Below are positions 43,374 through 54,071 of a stretch of DNA of 64,000 bases, piece after piece (positions within the stretch are counted from its first letter, which is position 1; each line of letters starts with the position of its first letter). Made by a program: the position numbers and the translations under genes. The notes under the pieces were generated by a model, which was not told where the DNA came from, ran no database searches, and saw only the letters and a list, made by a program, of their open reading frames with translations. This DNA comes from Diplonema papillatum. Its lineage: Eukaryota > Euglenozoa > Diplonemea > Diplonemida > Diplonemidae. Location: assembly GCA_030068145.1 (NCBI GenBank), contig JAPJBO010000885.1, positions 1 through 64,000 on the forward strand. Reading direction: 5' to 3'.

Positions 43374-44204
43374 TAGTCTGAAAATAAAAAAAAGGACAGC
43401 TGTGCCACTTGCCAGCTTGACTGTTCACTTGCGGGACCCGCGCGTGGCAACTTGGCAAGCATTTTACTGAGACAGCAAAAACCGAGCGTAGCGAGCTTCT
43501 TGTGAGATGGTTTTATTGTCCAAACAACCAGACTTGGTCTCTCGTATTATTTTCTCGCACAAAAAAATCATCAACGGTCACACGGAGACCCTAAACCCCC
43601 GGAATTTCAAGCGAGCCTTAATTCTAAAACGTGAACTTGCACTCTAAAAATGCCATGTTGGCATATCTCGAACAAGTCTTGCATGGCCACGCCTCGGTAA
43701 TCTCAAATGGCGGAGCCAACAGTTCCACCGAAAGAATCGTTCGCGGTTCAAGAAGAGGGGATGTCGATTCGAATGGTTATGGATGATATGCCACATGCTT
43801 GAACGACATCCTCCTCCTCCGTGGAGGCTCCAGATCCAAGTCAGCATACTCGGACGGGCTCGATGAATTGGTCAAGGGGAAGTGCCCAGTGTTACTATGT
43901 CTCGGTGCGCGCGAGACTTTCGCCACGCGGAGGGGAGGTCGGTGAGAGTTCACCCATCTCCCTCGTCTCCACACCAATCAGTCTCTCCACGCCTCAGCCC
44001 GGCGAACTTGCCTCATCACTCGCTCCCTCTCCCACAGCAACGATTCCAGCCCCCCGATTAGACCAGGGCAAAAACCAAGTACACAGGCGTGTTTGCGTGG
44101 ACGCTACGCAAACCTGAAACCCGAATCTAAATCCGGGTGGCAGATTTGGCAAATAATCATGATCAGATGATGCTACTCAGGCGGTATCAGTTTCTTTGGC
44201 TGAA
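43374..44204. other. Family B tail and unassigned DNA
   Basis: GGTCACACGGAGACCCTAAA with CCGGAATTTCAAGCGAGCC at 43573-43620 is a family B tail; a partial second tail follows. No gene is recognised. Confidence 0.5.
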
Positions 44205-44476
44205 GAAGAAAGAAGAAAAATAAAAAGGTGACGGTCAACCACAGCTTGCAAAGCTTGAGTCGGAGGCAGCACAGTGCCACAACCCCGTCCGCTTTGCCCT
44301 ATGGCTGACCGTCTCGCCGAGCTTGTGTTCAGCGCAAGCGCCAAGCCCCAAGGTGCGCCACGCCTTGATGCTTTAGTTTGGGAAATCGGTAGCCACTTGA
44401 CCCGTAGGCCCGTGGCTCTGCAGTACCGCCGAACACGTGAAGCTTGGCTCCCGTATAGCAGGCTTTCCCTGGTACC
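44205..44476 (-). mobile_element. S-family retroposon, copy 2
   Basis: 13-bp TSD TTCTTTGGCTGAA at 44192-44204 and 44477-44489. The tail side (GAAGAAAGAAGAAAAATAAA) lacks the GGCCGCTCCTGG segment. The other end is GGTACC. Confidence 0.9.
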
Positions 44477-44489
44477 TTCTTTGGCTGAA

Positions 44490-44974
44490 CAATAAAAAAG
44501 CCGTACACCGCGAGAGTAGGAGAAAGTAGAAACGGAAACTGGAGTTTTCGTTGACCGCACAAATCCTGGACGTGGTTTCCGGTGGCAAGTTGACAAATGA
44601 TCATGATCAGAAGGTCCTACTTGGGCGGTTCAGTTTCCTCATGTGGCTAAAAAAAAGCCTCACACGAAGCTGAACCCCACAAGCACAAAGGTCGAAAGAC
44701 GCCATTCTGTTCTGCCAGTACAGCAAGTCCCAAGTGCAGGGTGGCCATGTGCTGCAAACTGGAACACACTACTCCACTACCCGGTGTTGGAGCAGACCGT
44801 GTGTACGTAAACACAGCACCGCCGGAAAACTGTTTTACCCTGTTTAGACGGTCAAAAAAAGAAAACTGGAACTCTCGTTTCTGCCCCACCCCGCCCCTCT
44901 CTTTTTCCTTGTGGCAAACTTAACCAAAAGTGAGAATCGACAGTGCGCACAAACAAGAGAAAGCGCCATACTAC
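44490..44974. other. No gene recognised
   Basis: Unassigned, apart from a GGTCGAAAGACGCCATTCTG fragment near 44689 shared with 16995. Confidence 0.35.
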
Positions 44975-45095
44975 TGTTTCTGCTAACAATCCATTTGTTG
45001 GTACGAAAAAGTAGGAGTCACAACAACAACATACATGCAACTTACCAAAACAGGCAAGTTTCACTAGCGCTGCACACAATAAAAAGGAAGACCGC
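44975..45095 (+). repeat. Family E repeat, diverged copy
   Basis: GCTAACAATCCATTTGTTGG, CAACTTACCAAAACAGGCAA and ACACAATAAAAAGGAAG, clearly E but more diverged than the others. Confidence 0.7.
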
Positions 45096-45192
45096 TACCT
45101 CATTATAACAAATTGTCGGCCCCCCCGGTCCACGGTGCTTTTTGGCACCAATTCGTAGCCGAGGCGGCTCGGCCCTGTAGGAGCCCTTATTA

Positions 45193-45400
45193 TAGTGATC
45201 AAACGATTCGCATGCGATAATAATCACCGCATTATCGCACAAAAGTTAAAGCATGTAATCGGCATGCGATAATATGCGATAGCCCATCGTACTGTGTTTG
45301 CCCCGGGTTTCATCGTGCGGTATTGCGAATGAAAATGCGGTAATTGGCGCCAAACTCCCAAATGCGAAACTATGCGATAGTGCGAATCGTTTGACCACTG
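45193..45400. mobile_element. hAT-4: short hAT-like TIR element
   Basis: Left end TAGTGATCAAACGATTCGCA, right end TGCGAATCGTTTGACCACTG; TIRs of about 30 bp, with many GCGATA motifs inside. The 8-bp flanks do not match convincingly, so the TSD is lost or the family call is wrong. Confidence 0.7.
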
Positions 45401-45426
45401 TGCCTGTACGAACTAAACTGTTGTAC

Positions 45427-45636
45427 CATGCAGGGTCAAAACCTTGTGTCTTTTTGGAAATGGCCAAACAAAAAATTCCAGAAAAAAATTGGGTTTTTTG
45501 AATTTTAAAATTTTGGAACAAACTCTGCGGTAATTTTTGATGACGTTGAGCAATTTTTTTTCTCCAAAATATTTTTTTGGAGGCCATCGGCCCCGCGGGA
45601 GCGTTTTAAAAAGACACAAGGTTTTGACCCTGCATG
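45427..45636. mobile_element. M-family MITE, copy 3
   Basis: Perfect ends CATGCAGGGTCAAAACCTTG and CAAGGTTTTGACCCTGCATG, with 4-bp flank GTAC on both sides (45423-45426 and 45637-45640). Confidence 0.95.
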
Positions 45637-45689
45637 GTACACTTCCGTCCCCTTTGAGACAGAGAGAAGTGCGGCTGAAAGTTTCTCAG

Positions 45690-45912
45690 AGACACCCTAG
45701 CTGGCCCAGCCAAATTCAGATGGTTGCCCTGTCTGCAGACGTAGAGCATAAGGGTAAAAGCTTGCTCGATACACGATCTTCAGTACCGATCCTCGGTGTG
45801 AAAGCATGGCCTAACGATCCTTTGGTCTCGCTTCATGTTCAAGGGATGAAGCCGGAGGTGACAGAAAATTACCACAGGGATAACTGGCTTGTGGCAGCAC
45901 TCAAGCGCCGCT
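45690..45912 (+). pseudogene. 28S rRNA fragment, peptidyl-transferase region
   Basis: AAGGGTAAAAGC, GTGTGAAAGCATGGCCTAAC, GATCCTTTGGTC, GATGAAGCCGGAGGTGACAG, TTACCACAGGGATAACTGGC and TTGTGGCAG are large-subunit domain V in order. A base is missing before TTACCACAGG and GCAGCACTCAAGCG carries extra bases, so it is a pseudogene. Confidence 0.95.
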
Positions 45913-45931
45913 GAGAATGGGCCGCCCGATG

Positions 45932-46510
45932 CAGTTTTCGCGCCAAGGAAAAAAGCGGCTGATTCATAGGGTTAGCGCCAGTTTCAATTGCAAGGCAAAA
46001 TCCTCACATTTTGAAAAAAAAAAAAAAAAAAGATGAAAAAAAAACCCAACGATTTAAAAGCTACAGTTTCTGTACTTTATTGGTTGTACACGATTTTGAG
46101 GAGCCGGCTGATTTTTGGAAGGTCTGCCGATCAGATGGGGTTTACCATGCAGGGTCAAAACCTTGTGTCTTTTTGGAAATGGCAAAAAAAAAAGTTTCCG
46201 GAAAAAAATTGGGTTTTTCGAATTTCAAAATTTTGGAACAAACTCTGCAGTATTTTTTGATGAAGTTGAGCAATTTTTTTTTTCCAACTTTTTTTTTTTG
46301 GGGTCCATCGGCCCCGCGGGAGCGTTTTAAAAAGACACAAGGGTTTGACCCTGCATGTTACGACAGCATCTTGCCGGTGCGTCAAGCTGATTGAGCGGCA
46401 TAGCCAACGCTTACACAGTTGAAAATCGGCTGATTACATGTGCGAGTCTGCAGGTAAAGAAGGGCTCGGAGTTTAATCAGCCGGCAAGCCGGCTGATCGC
46501 GCGCACACTG
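45932..46510. mobile_element. hAT-3, copy 1, carrying a nested MITE
   Basis: Ends CAGTTTTCGCGCC and GATCGCGCGCACACTG. Flanks GCCCGATG and ACCCGATG (45924-45931 and 46511-46518) are an 8-bp TSD with one mismatch. The interior has GGCTGATTTTTGGAAGGTCT and TTTAATCAGCCGGCAAGCCG. The M-family MITE at 46146-46357 is nested inside. Confidence 0.87.
46146..46357. mobile_element. M-family MITE, copy 4, nested in hAT-3
   Basis: Ends as copy 3; flank TTAC at 46142-46145 and 46358-46361. The empty site can be seen in the other hAT-3 copy (TTTTTACGACAACATC near 58186). Confidence 0.95.
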
Positions 46511-47220
46511 ACCCGATGGCTTGAAAAGAACCGACAGGTCCTTTTTAGGCCGCAGGCCACGGTGTGCGGTGTTGTGAGCACGCGACCGGAGACCTTGCCT
46601 AACGAGGAACCAACCCCCCCTGGTGGGCTAGTTTAACGCTTCCTGTCGTTGGAAACCAATGTAGGCATTCTATCAACAAAAAGACATCATTCCCCCCCCC
46701 CCGCTAGTGAAGGAATCAACCACCCCCCGGGTGGGCTAGTCTGACACAAGTTGGAAACAGGAAAAAAAAAAAAAAAAAAAAAACGAAGATCGAGGGTAGC
46801 ACGCAAAGATTTCTCCCGACGATGGCCACCCGGAGACTTTAAAACTCTGGATCCTCCCCGAGGGAACTTTCACTCTGAAACAAGTTGCACTCTCCAAAAA
46901 AAATGAAAAACGCTTAAAAACGAGAAAGAAAACAAACGGACATGAACGAGAGGATCTGGCCTCCAGGTAGGGATGCATACTTGTCACATTCTGCGTGCAT
47001 CCTGCCTTCCTTTCTTCGTGCAATCATAGCTACCCGCACTTGTGCATTGTTTTCTCTTAGCCCCCCTACGGACAGAGGAGATGGAGCAGAAAGTCTTCCG
47101 AGGAAGCTCAAACTCAAGAGTTTTCGGAGACGAGGAACCTGGGGCTCCCTCGAAAGGTTCCGGAACACATCCGTTCACAGCCATTGAAAAGAGGGGTTAT
47201 GGGGTTAAAAATTCCCTGAA
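46511..47220. other. Spacer with a duplicated GGTGGGCTAGT segment and a family A tail
   Basis: CCCCCCTGGTGGGCTAGTTT and CCCCCCGGGTGGGCTAGTCT lie about 110 bp apart. A long A run follows, then a diverged tail (GGCCACCCGGAGACTTTAAA) near 46822. No gene. Confidence 0.5.
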
Positions 47221-47277
47221 AACCCGATGAGTGGCAAGATTTGGAGATGCGTTCAAATCTTGCTCCTTCACTGGGTT
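47221..47277 (+). other. Possible structured element (nested hairpin)
   Basis: AACCC pairs with GGGTT, and inside it GCAAGATTTG pairs perfectly with CAAATCTTGC around GAGATGCGTT. Single occurrence; it could be chance or a small RNA. Confidence 0.4.
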
Positions 47278-48357
47278 TATGGCTGAGACGTGTGGACCTA
47301 TTAGGATCGTCCAAACTTCTGTTGCGAGACAGCTTACCAGCTGTCTCGTGTTCACTGTATCATCCGTCCGAGGGGTTAGTTTGTACATGCAAAGAAGGGG
47401 CTTTCTTTCGACACACCGCCAACAGGGAAAGGACGTTCAAACCACACGATCGGGGAAATACTCGAGGCGGCTGCCGGTTGCAAAAAAACCTCAAATACAC
47501 CGATTACGTACGTCAAAACCAAAAGCACCCGTCAACTCATTTTCCGACTGATTTCTTTTGTGGTAGAGGGGGGTGGGTCGAATAATAACAGTTATTTGAC
47601 ACACGTCTGGTTGTCTAAAAACACTACCACTATTTGATCCTGCTACTGTTCGGCTACTTTTTTATTATTCGACCCCCCCGCCCCTTAATTGTGTATATCC
47701 CGCCCGAAACAAATATGTGCCCGTACGTCCCGGTCCTTATCTCGCATTGCACCTTTCGTTGCGTTCACGTCAGGGGCAGAGTTGTGATGATGTTTTGGCT
47801 CTTCGCTCCATTCCCCTGGTTTCCTGGTCTCAAAACCAGTGGCTCCAGGATGCTGTCGTGTTGCTGCCACGACTTCCATTTTTTTGGAGTCAAAGCAGCT
47901 ACGTCGAGACCGGATTATTTCACCCCCTGCTACAAACCGTCAAAACAGAACACATGAGGAAACGGGTGCCACAAAATACACAGTCTAAAAACATGAGACC
48001 AAAAACACGGGAAAGGAGAAAGGGTTGCTTGACATCCGAATTGCACTCCCCCCCGTCAAGTCCTTCCCTGGTTGTCGATTTTGTTTCATTGCTCCTCCGC
48101 TTCAAGGCATTCTGAACAACAAATGTCAAATCGTACCGCCTTGAACCACCCTATCCTTGGGTCTGGGATCCATGCATGCCTCTGCAGACTGCATTGTTTA
48201 CTCGCGATTTTGCAGAACCTGGCAAAATAAAGTAGCGCAATGCGGCCTAATCGCAGTGTGAGCGGTTCTCCCACCAACGCAACAAAGAACCCGGGATAAA
48301 TGGAGCATCGAAAAAATGTCACCCCCCCCCACTCTTTTTCCTAGGGCAGATGCTGCT
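47278..48357. other. No gene recognised
   Basis: An E leader fragment (GGAGTCAAAGCAGCTACGTC) lies near 47885. Several overlapping frames on both strands have no support. Confidence 0.4.
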
Positions 48358-48410
48358 AGCCAACGTTTGCAAACGCGCGTTTGACAAGATTTATCAAACG
48401 CGAACTAAAC
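48358..48410. mobile_element. hAT-1 end relic
   Basis: AACGTTTGCAAACG, then GTTTGACAAGATTTATCAAA, matches the inverted right end of hAT-1. Confidence 0.75.
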
Positions 48411-48444
48411 TGGTTGTGGGGCGCTCCCTTCTTTTTTATGGCAA

Positions 48445-48545
48445 CAAACGCGTTTGTCATTATTAAGAAGAGACAGTTGGCAGCGTATCGTGTTAAACCT
48501 ACCAAATAGGCGTGCGCCAACAAACAAACAAAAGTGCCGGCTCAA
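48445..48545 (+). repeat. Family E repeat, diverged
   Basis: TTAAGAAGAGACAGTTGGCAGCG, in the order of E, then CCAAATAGGCGTGCGCCAAC and AAAAGTGCCGGCTC. Confidence 0.55.
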
Positions 48546-48548
48546 TGG

Positions 48549-48775
48549 TACGTTTGTACTGAAGGGAACACTTCCGGAACAACGGTTGCACATGAAGGAG
48601 AAACCGAAGTCAACGAAAAAAAGTGCAAGTGCAGGAAACCCCCAGAGAGGCGTATACCCTGTACACGCGAAGAACAAGAAAATGTTGCCGTGTTCATCTT
48701 CATCACCCTCGGTCAGTTGATGCTGATCGCCCGCTACCTCGTGTATCGGTGCAAGTCCCAACACCGGAAAAATTC
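48549..48775 (+). repeat. Family K repeat, copy 2
   Basis: CACTTCCGGAACAACGGTTG to CGGTGCAAGTCCCAACACCG; about 85 percent similar to copy 1 by eye. Confidence 0.85.
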
Positions 48776-48824
48776 TTGTAAACGAACAAAACAAAACTAC
48801 GCATCCCTTTTATCCCGCATTCTC

Positions 48825-49120
48825 TTCGAAGAAGACTCTACGCTAGCATCAAACCTGCATATCATGCAGGGTCAAAACCTTGTGTCTTTTTGGTAAACGC
48901 TGCCACGGGGCCGATGACCCCAAGAGAAAAATTTAGGAAAAAAAAATTTTGCTCAACTTCATCAAAAATCACCGCAGTATGTGTTCCTTTTTTTTTTTTT
49001 TTTTTTTAAACCCCCAAAATTTTTCCAGAAAACCTGGGTGGCCATTTTTTTTTTGGAAAAAACCCCACTCACCAAAAAGACACCAGGTTTTGACCCTGCA
49101 TGATATGGGAGGCAGTGTGG
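48825..49120 (+). repeat. Hairpin family H copy split by an M MITE
   Basis: CTTCGAAGAAGACTCTACGC with TAGCATCAAACCTGCAT is continued after the MITE by GGGAGGCAGTGTGG, giving the H order. Confidence 0.75.
48863..49102. mobile_element. M-family MITE, copy 5, nested in H
   Basis: Ends CATGCAGGGTCAAAACCTTG and ACCAGGTTTTGACCCTGCAT followed by G; flank ATAT at 48859-48862 and 49103-49106. The interior is diverged and in the opposite orientation to copy 3. Confidence 0.95.
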
Positions 49121-49146
49121 CCGGCCGGATGATTAAGCAAGAACAT

Positions 49147-49383
49147 TTCCGGAGTTGGGGCTTGCACTGATAAACGAAGCAACGGACGATCAGCATCAAC
49201 TGACCAAAGGTGATGAAAATGATAAGGCAAAAGTTTCTTGTTCTAAGCGTGTACAGGGTGTAAACCTCTCTGGGAGGGGGGGTTTATCCTGTATTAGCAC
49301 TTTTTCGTTGGCTTCGTTTTCTATTTCATGTGCAACCGTTGTTCCGGAAATGTTCCCGTCAGTACAGATGTACTATAAAAAAA
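49147..49383 (-). repeat. Family K repeat, copy 3, inverted
   Basis: Reverse complement of copies 1 and 2: CCGGAGTTGGGGCTTGCACT, TCAGCATCAACTGACCAAAG and CAACCGTTGTTCCGGAAATG. Confidence 0.88.
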
Positions 49384-49814
49384 AGATTCTCCCCGCCCAC
49401 GTCTTTCGTTCTTGCCTGAACATCACCCAATTATTTGCCCCACGCGCAGTACGTGGCATCTCGGTCACTCACTAATTTGTAACCGACCGCTTCGCCGTTT
49501 GTGTTCCTGCGCCTTCGTCTTGCGTCCGATTCTTCTGCACACAACGTTTCCTCTTCTTTTTTAACATAAGGCTTATGATAAGCGCCAGCTTGAAAGGAAA
49601 TGCCCGACGATGCTGCCCGACAAAGAACAGAAGGAATCTCAAGTGCTGTGACTACCGAACCACGTGTTGAACGGACGTGAGGTCATGCGGGTCTACCCCT
49701 ACACGACAAATCACACAAACACAACAGGTCAAAGTCCTGAGTGAGAAAACAACACGGTGATGTAAGCGAAAAACAAATCAGATTGTGTTTGTATTGTATT
49801 TGCCCCTCTACGTC
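49384..49814. other. No gene; R1-related fragment
   Basis: AAGCGCCAGCTTGAAAGGAA near 49579 matches 7442. Nothing else. Confidence 0.4.
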
Positions 49815-49982
49815 TAGATTTCCTCCCTTCCAATCGGAGTCAAAGCAGCTACGTCGAGAATCCTTTTGTTAACAATGTATTGTTGGTACTAAAAATTAGT
49901 AGCTGGCAGCATACCACATGAACCTTACCAAAGCAGGTGAGTTCTGCTAGTACGCACAAACAAAAGAAAGCGCCATACTATT
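49815..49982 (+). repeat. Family E repeat with leader
   Basis: GGAGTCAAAGCAGCTACGTC leader, AACAATGTATTGTTGGTACT and AGCGCCATACTATT, followed by a CT microsatellite and an H fragment (GAGGCAGTGCTCTGCC). Confidence 0.9.
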
Positions 49983-50349
49983 TCTCTCTCTCTCTCTCTC
50001 TCTCCCCCTGATGAGGCAGTGCTCTGCCTACACATTAAACTAAGATTTTACCCCCCTACTGCTAACTATGACTTCCCCCCTCTCTCTCACACACATACTT
50101 GGCCTGTTAAGTTTTTGTCTCGGTTCAAAACACACCTATGGTACACGAACCTCTCAGAAACATTCTTCCCGCACCGTGCCAAATAGCCGCTCGTGATAGG
50201 ATAGAACCTGCGTCGCATTCGCAAAATCCACCTTCCCTCCAAAAAAAGAAGACAAGTCAGTGCTGCCTAGCGAGTCGCAGTCACAATCAGGGCGAGTGCC
50301 CTGAGTGGTTTAATTGATTGCTCAGACACGGTTGTAGGGGCCTTCTCCC
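49983..50349. other. H fragment and spacer
   Basis: A partial H copy at about 50013-50050. No gene. Confidence 0.45.
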
Positions 50350-50540
50350 CGTTGGCTGTGACGAGCTACGAACAGCCGCCTGCCAAACCAGACTCACACC
50401 GCTGTCCTGTCTGCAGACACTCAGGTTCCGCGCTGATGATGGTCCGCCTTGGCTTGAGGGACCCAAACACGACGCAGACGGGACCAGTGCGGTGTTGAGC
50501 ACATACCCATTCCAAGCACGTTCTTGCAATCCCGCTCCCG
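50350..50540 (+). repeat. Family N repeat, copy 2
   Basis: Same motifs as 20485-20660. This copy contains a GTGTTGAGCACATACCC segment that is absent there. Confidence 0.85.
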
Positions 50541-50727
50541 AAAAAGTTTAACTTTAGAAACAGACACCGAAAGAACCCCCACGCACAGAAGTTGCGCACA
50601 CATCCCAACGAAAGTCACTTGGGGACACTAAAATCCCGGAGTTCGAAGCCAACTTCGGCATCTTTTCGCGAAAGGAACCCAGCACGGCCTTCGGACACGT
50701 GCAGTTCCATCAGGCAAAATTCCCGTA

Positions 50728-50825
50728 ACCATATAGCCCTTTCTTGCTCTAAGAGAACCCATTCATGAACGGTCACACGGAGACCCTGAAACCCCGGAAT
50801 TTCAAGCGAACTTTAACTCTAAAAT
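50728..50825 (+). repeat. Family B repeat, 5'-truncated
   Basis: Starts at CCGTAACCATATAGCCCTTT and ends with the intact tail. Confidence 0.9.
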
Positions 50826-51184
50826 TACACAGTTCACTCTGTTTTTGTTCTGCCGTGGGGCACACTGGATCCATCCTCAGTGTGCTGGATCTCAGTTACA
50901 ATGTTGCCGAAGATAGGGGTTTGCACTGGAAACCACGAGAAAACGGAAGAAAGTCCAGTTTCAGCGTCTCTAACAAGAGGTCTGCATGCAAACATGTTAG
51001 CTTAGACCAACGCTGTCCACAACCTTTCGGAACAGGTGTTCCAGGTTCCTCCTTTGACGTATTCATTTGTAACACCTCTTCGTTTAAAAAAAAAAAGCGA
51101 CCATTCACTCCAAACGATGAACGCAAACACTACGCATTTCTTTGCCTGTTTAACCACCGGCGCTGAGAGGAGCTGGCATTCCCG
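50826..51184. other. No gene recognised
   Basis: Frames without support. Confidence 0.35.
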
Positions 51185-51320
51185 AAACTCAAGTTAGTTG
51201 GCACCGAAACAAAAAATCCAAGCCTCCAGAAAAAAAAAAAAAAAATCGCTATCCCAAAACTCAAGTTAGTTGACACCGAAACAAAAAATCCAAGCCTCCA
51301 AAAAAAAAAAAAAAAGAAAA
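51185..51320 (+). repeat. Tandem 62-65 bp duplication with poly-A ends
   Basis: ACTCAAGTTAGTTGGCACCG with AATCCAAGCCTCC and an A run occurs twice in tandem. Confidence 0.92.
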
Positions 51321-51539
51321 CCGCTAAAAACTTTCAACAAGAAAAACACACCGACCTTCTAATCCACAATTACCCGAAATCTCAAGCGAACTTTAACTCT
51401 AAATACCGCAAAAAAATACGCGATCGTCGGAAATACAGAAGACACACGAAGTCTGTACAATAGAAAAAGTGCAAAGGACAGAAAGAGACTTCCAACCGTG
51501 GGACCTTTTAAACCAGGGGACCGAAAGAAAACGTGGCCC

Positions 51540-51574
51540 CTGCAGTACTGTACCTGTACTGTACAGTACTGCAG
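51540..51574. other. Palindrome
   Basis: CTGCAGTACTGTAC and GTACAGTACTGCAG are perfect 14-bp arms around a 7-nt loop that is itself GTAC-like. Confidence 0.9.
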
Positions 51575-52788
51575 TTACGTGGCGCGTCACGGTGTGTCAC
51601 TGCTACGAAGCTTTTCACACACCATGTTTGATAGACGTGCACACCGCCACCGCAAGCCTATATCTCACCATCCCCTCCGTTCCCTTGTTTCTCAGACACC
51701 CACAGGCACCGCAGCGCCCAAAAACCGGGGTTTTGGCTGAAACCGGCTTTTTTGCTCGGCGCAAAGTGCTAGAAGTCCCCTGTTTTGAACCTCGAGAAAT
51801 GCTACAAAAGAACACAGCGATCACGGCAACCGCTTTCACTCGCCCTACCTCCGCTTCAACGGCCAACCGGAGACGCACAACACCGGCTTTGTAAAGCACG
51901 AAACAGTCTGCAAATATGAAAGTATCCAAAGGAAACGTAACGTTTCGGGTAACCCCCCTCTTTCTCCATTGACATGTATGCTATTATTTGTCCTTGGCAT
52001 TGTATTTTTTTTTTGTAGGAAAAGAAACTTGTTTCTTTGAAGACTAATAATAATCCGAACGACAGGTTTGCCGCTCCCAATCCGTCCAGAGAAACAAAGT
52101 AGCTTGCTTCCCCTCCCTCCCTTCCCACTTGCCTCATTTTTCTTCGGAGTTCCCGTGGCACCACTTCATGTGGTCAGCAGCAAGATTAACAGCTTTCTGG
52201 CTTCACCTTGTACTCCAACTATACGGCGCGCGGCAAGCAGAGCAGGAGCGGAGGACGAGAGTGACAGACACAAGCATAGGAGTGAGGATTTTATTATTTT
52301 TCACATAAACGCCGGCTTGGAAGGAAATGCTCGACAGAGTTTGGGGCGGGTTTCAAACCGTCGTGGGTGACGAGTTTGTGGCCTCCGAGAGCGGCAATGG
52401 AAAATATACGTCGCAAATCGTTTCATTCCGTATTCTTTGGATTTTTTCGGTGCCTTCGGCGCACATCCCAAGCTTCAACGAAGCAAACCCCCGATTAAAC
52501 CTTTATGTATGTCCGGCTCGTCGGAATAGGGTTAAAAAACAAAACAAAACTTAAGAAGAAGCTTCTTTCGCACTGTGCCAAAACAACCACTCGAGAACAG
52601 GATGCGTCACGTTCTTACGAAGTGCATATTGCGGAACGAAATATCGACCATCGACGTGGACAACATAGGGAAAGACGGCCACTCTCTCAGGCACCAACAT
52701 CCTACATGAATTCCCATGGTAAAGAACGAAGTTGTCGACAACGAAAAGAAAAAAAGTGGGAAAAAGGAAAGAAAATAAAACGAACACT
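51575..52788. other. No gene; repeat shared with the window end
   Basis: AGAAACTTGTTTCTTTGAAG and AATCCGAACGACAGGTTT (about 52020-52070) recur at 63952-64000. An R1-related fragment (CGGCTTGGAAGGAAATGCTC) lies near 52312. A D tail lies near 51855. Confidence 0.5.
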
Positions 52789-52916
52789 CTCGAGGAGAAG
52801 ACTTGTTTTCCAGCGTCAAACATGCAGCGAGAGGCAAAATTCTGCCCCCTCCGGAGACTTGATCGCAAGCATGCAAGAGAGACAGTGTTCTGACCAAGCA
52901 TTAAACTAAGTTTTCC
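52789..52916 (+). repeat. Two tandem diverged H copies
   Basis: GAGAAGACTTG, CAAACATGCAGCGAGAGGCA, then GGAGACTTGATCGCAAGCAT, GACAGTGTTCTGACC and CATTAAACTAAG. Confidence 0.7.
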
Positions 52917-53763
52917 CAAGTTCGCTTTCACTCAATACAGCCTTCAGACTGCTTGGCCTCGGCCCCCTTCCAGCTTATCCCCACTCTTCCTCATCGAAAG
53001 TCTTTAATACCGTTTTTTTTTCCACCTGTCCTGGCGTCGGTCTAATGAGTCTCTCTTGGCCAGCCGACAGTAAGTGTGCAAACATGCGCACCAATGTATG
53101 TACGTGATAACTACCCGACCCCACAGTGGTCCACCGCAACCTTTCGTTCCCCCCAGAAATTTGCTGTTTGAACGTGCCGGAGGAAGTTAGCCTGTTTGGT
53201 GAGTGGTCATGATCGTTAGGCTAATCTCCTCCCAAACACGCCGCCCAGCGTTCTCTTACGAGTTTGCAATTAATTGTTGTGCCTTGCATATATGTTTCGG
53301 CGCGAGCGGCCAGTTTTTGGTTTGTGCTCAGCGAGAAAGACTCGCGTCGTACGTTGTATGGACGAGCGGATTCATCCTATGTCGTGAAACTGCATCGGGC
53401 CTGCAGCTGTTTATCATCGGCCTCTCCTCGAGGATAACAAAACTACGCATTGGCCAACGCTACCTATCTCTCTCTCTCTCTCTCTCTCTTTCTCCTTCGG
53501 AACCATGTTTCCGCTGCTGTCTGTTCACTTGCGCAAGACGATGGAACGCAAGCGTATTCCACCATTGGGTGCTCGGCCAACGAGCCCCCGTGCACTCACT
53601 CGCCCTCGGAACCATGTTTCCGCTGCTTGCATCCACTTGCCCAACGATGAACCTCGAACGTTTTCCTTTGCCCGTTTAACTATCGGGCGACTTGAGGAAA
53701 TGGATGGACGATCACAGCATGTTCCCCTCCCCCTTTCACCTTTTCTTCTCTAGCCATCCATTC
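52917..53763. other. No gene recognised
   Basis: CT microsatellite near 53468-53490. CTCGGAACCATGTTTCCGCT (with one mismatch) is repeated at about 53497 and 53604. Confidence 0.4.
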
Positions 53764-53832
53764 CGAAGATGACTTGATGCTAGCATCAACCATGCATGAG
53801 AGGCAGTGCTCTGCCTATACCTTAAACTAAGG
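53764..53832 (+). repeat. Hairpin family H, archetype copy
   Basis: TTGATGCTAGCATCAA, CCATGCATGAG, AGGCAGTGCTCTGCCT, then CTTAAACTAAGG; both hairpins perfect. Confidence 0.9.
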
Positions 53833-54032
53833 TTTCCCTGGCAGACCTACTCCCTTCACCGGTCCAACCATATCCCCTGGAACTTCATCGAATTGCCTGC
53901 TTGCGGTCTATCTGCAGTATATCACAGTCCACTTCAGAACGCAGAATATCTGCAGCAATGACCTGCATTCTCACCTCTTTCGATCGCACGGCGTCGGGAA
54001 TAGAGCCTTCGAAGCTCGTTCAGAAACAGACG

Positions 54033-54071
<39 letters not shown>

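Noticed and set aside
47221-47277. tRNA-like hairpin (GCGTTCAAATC)
   Set aside because: No cloverleaf or A box can be drawn; only a nested stem.
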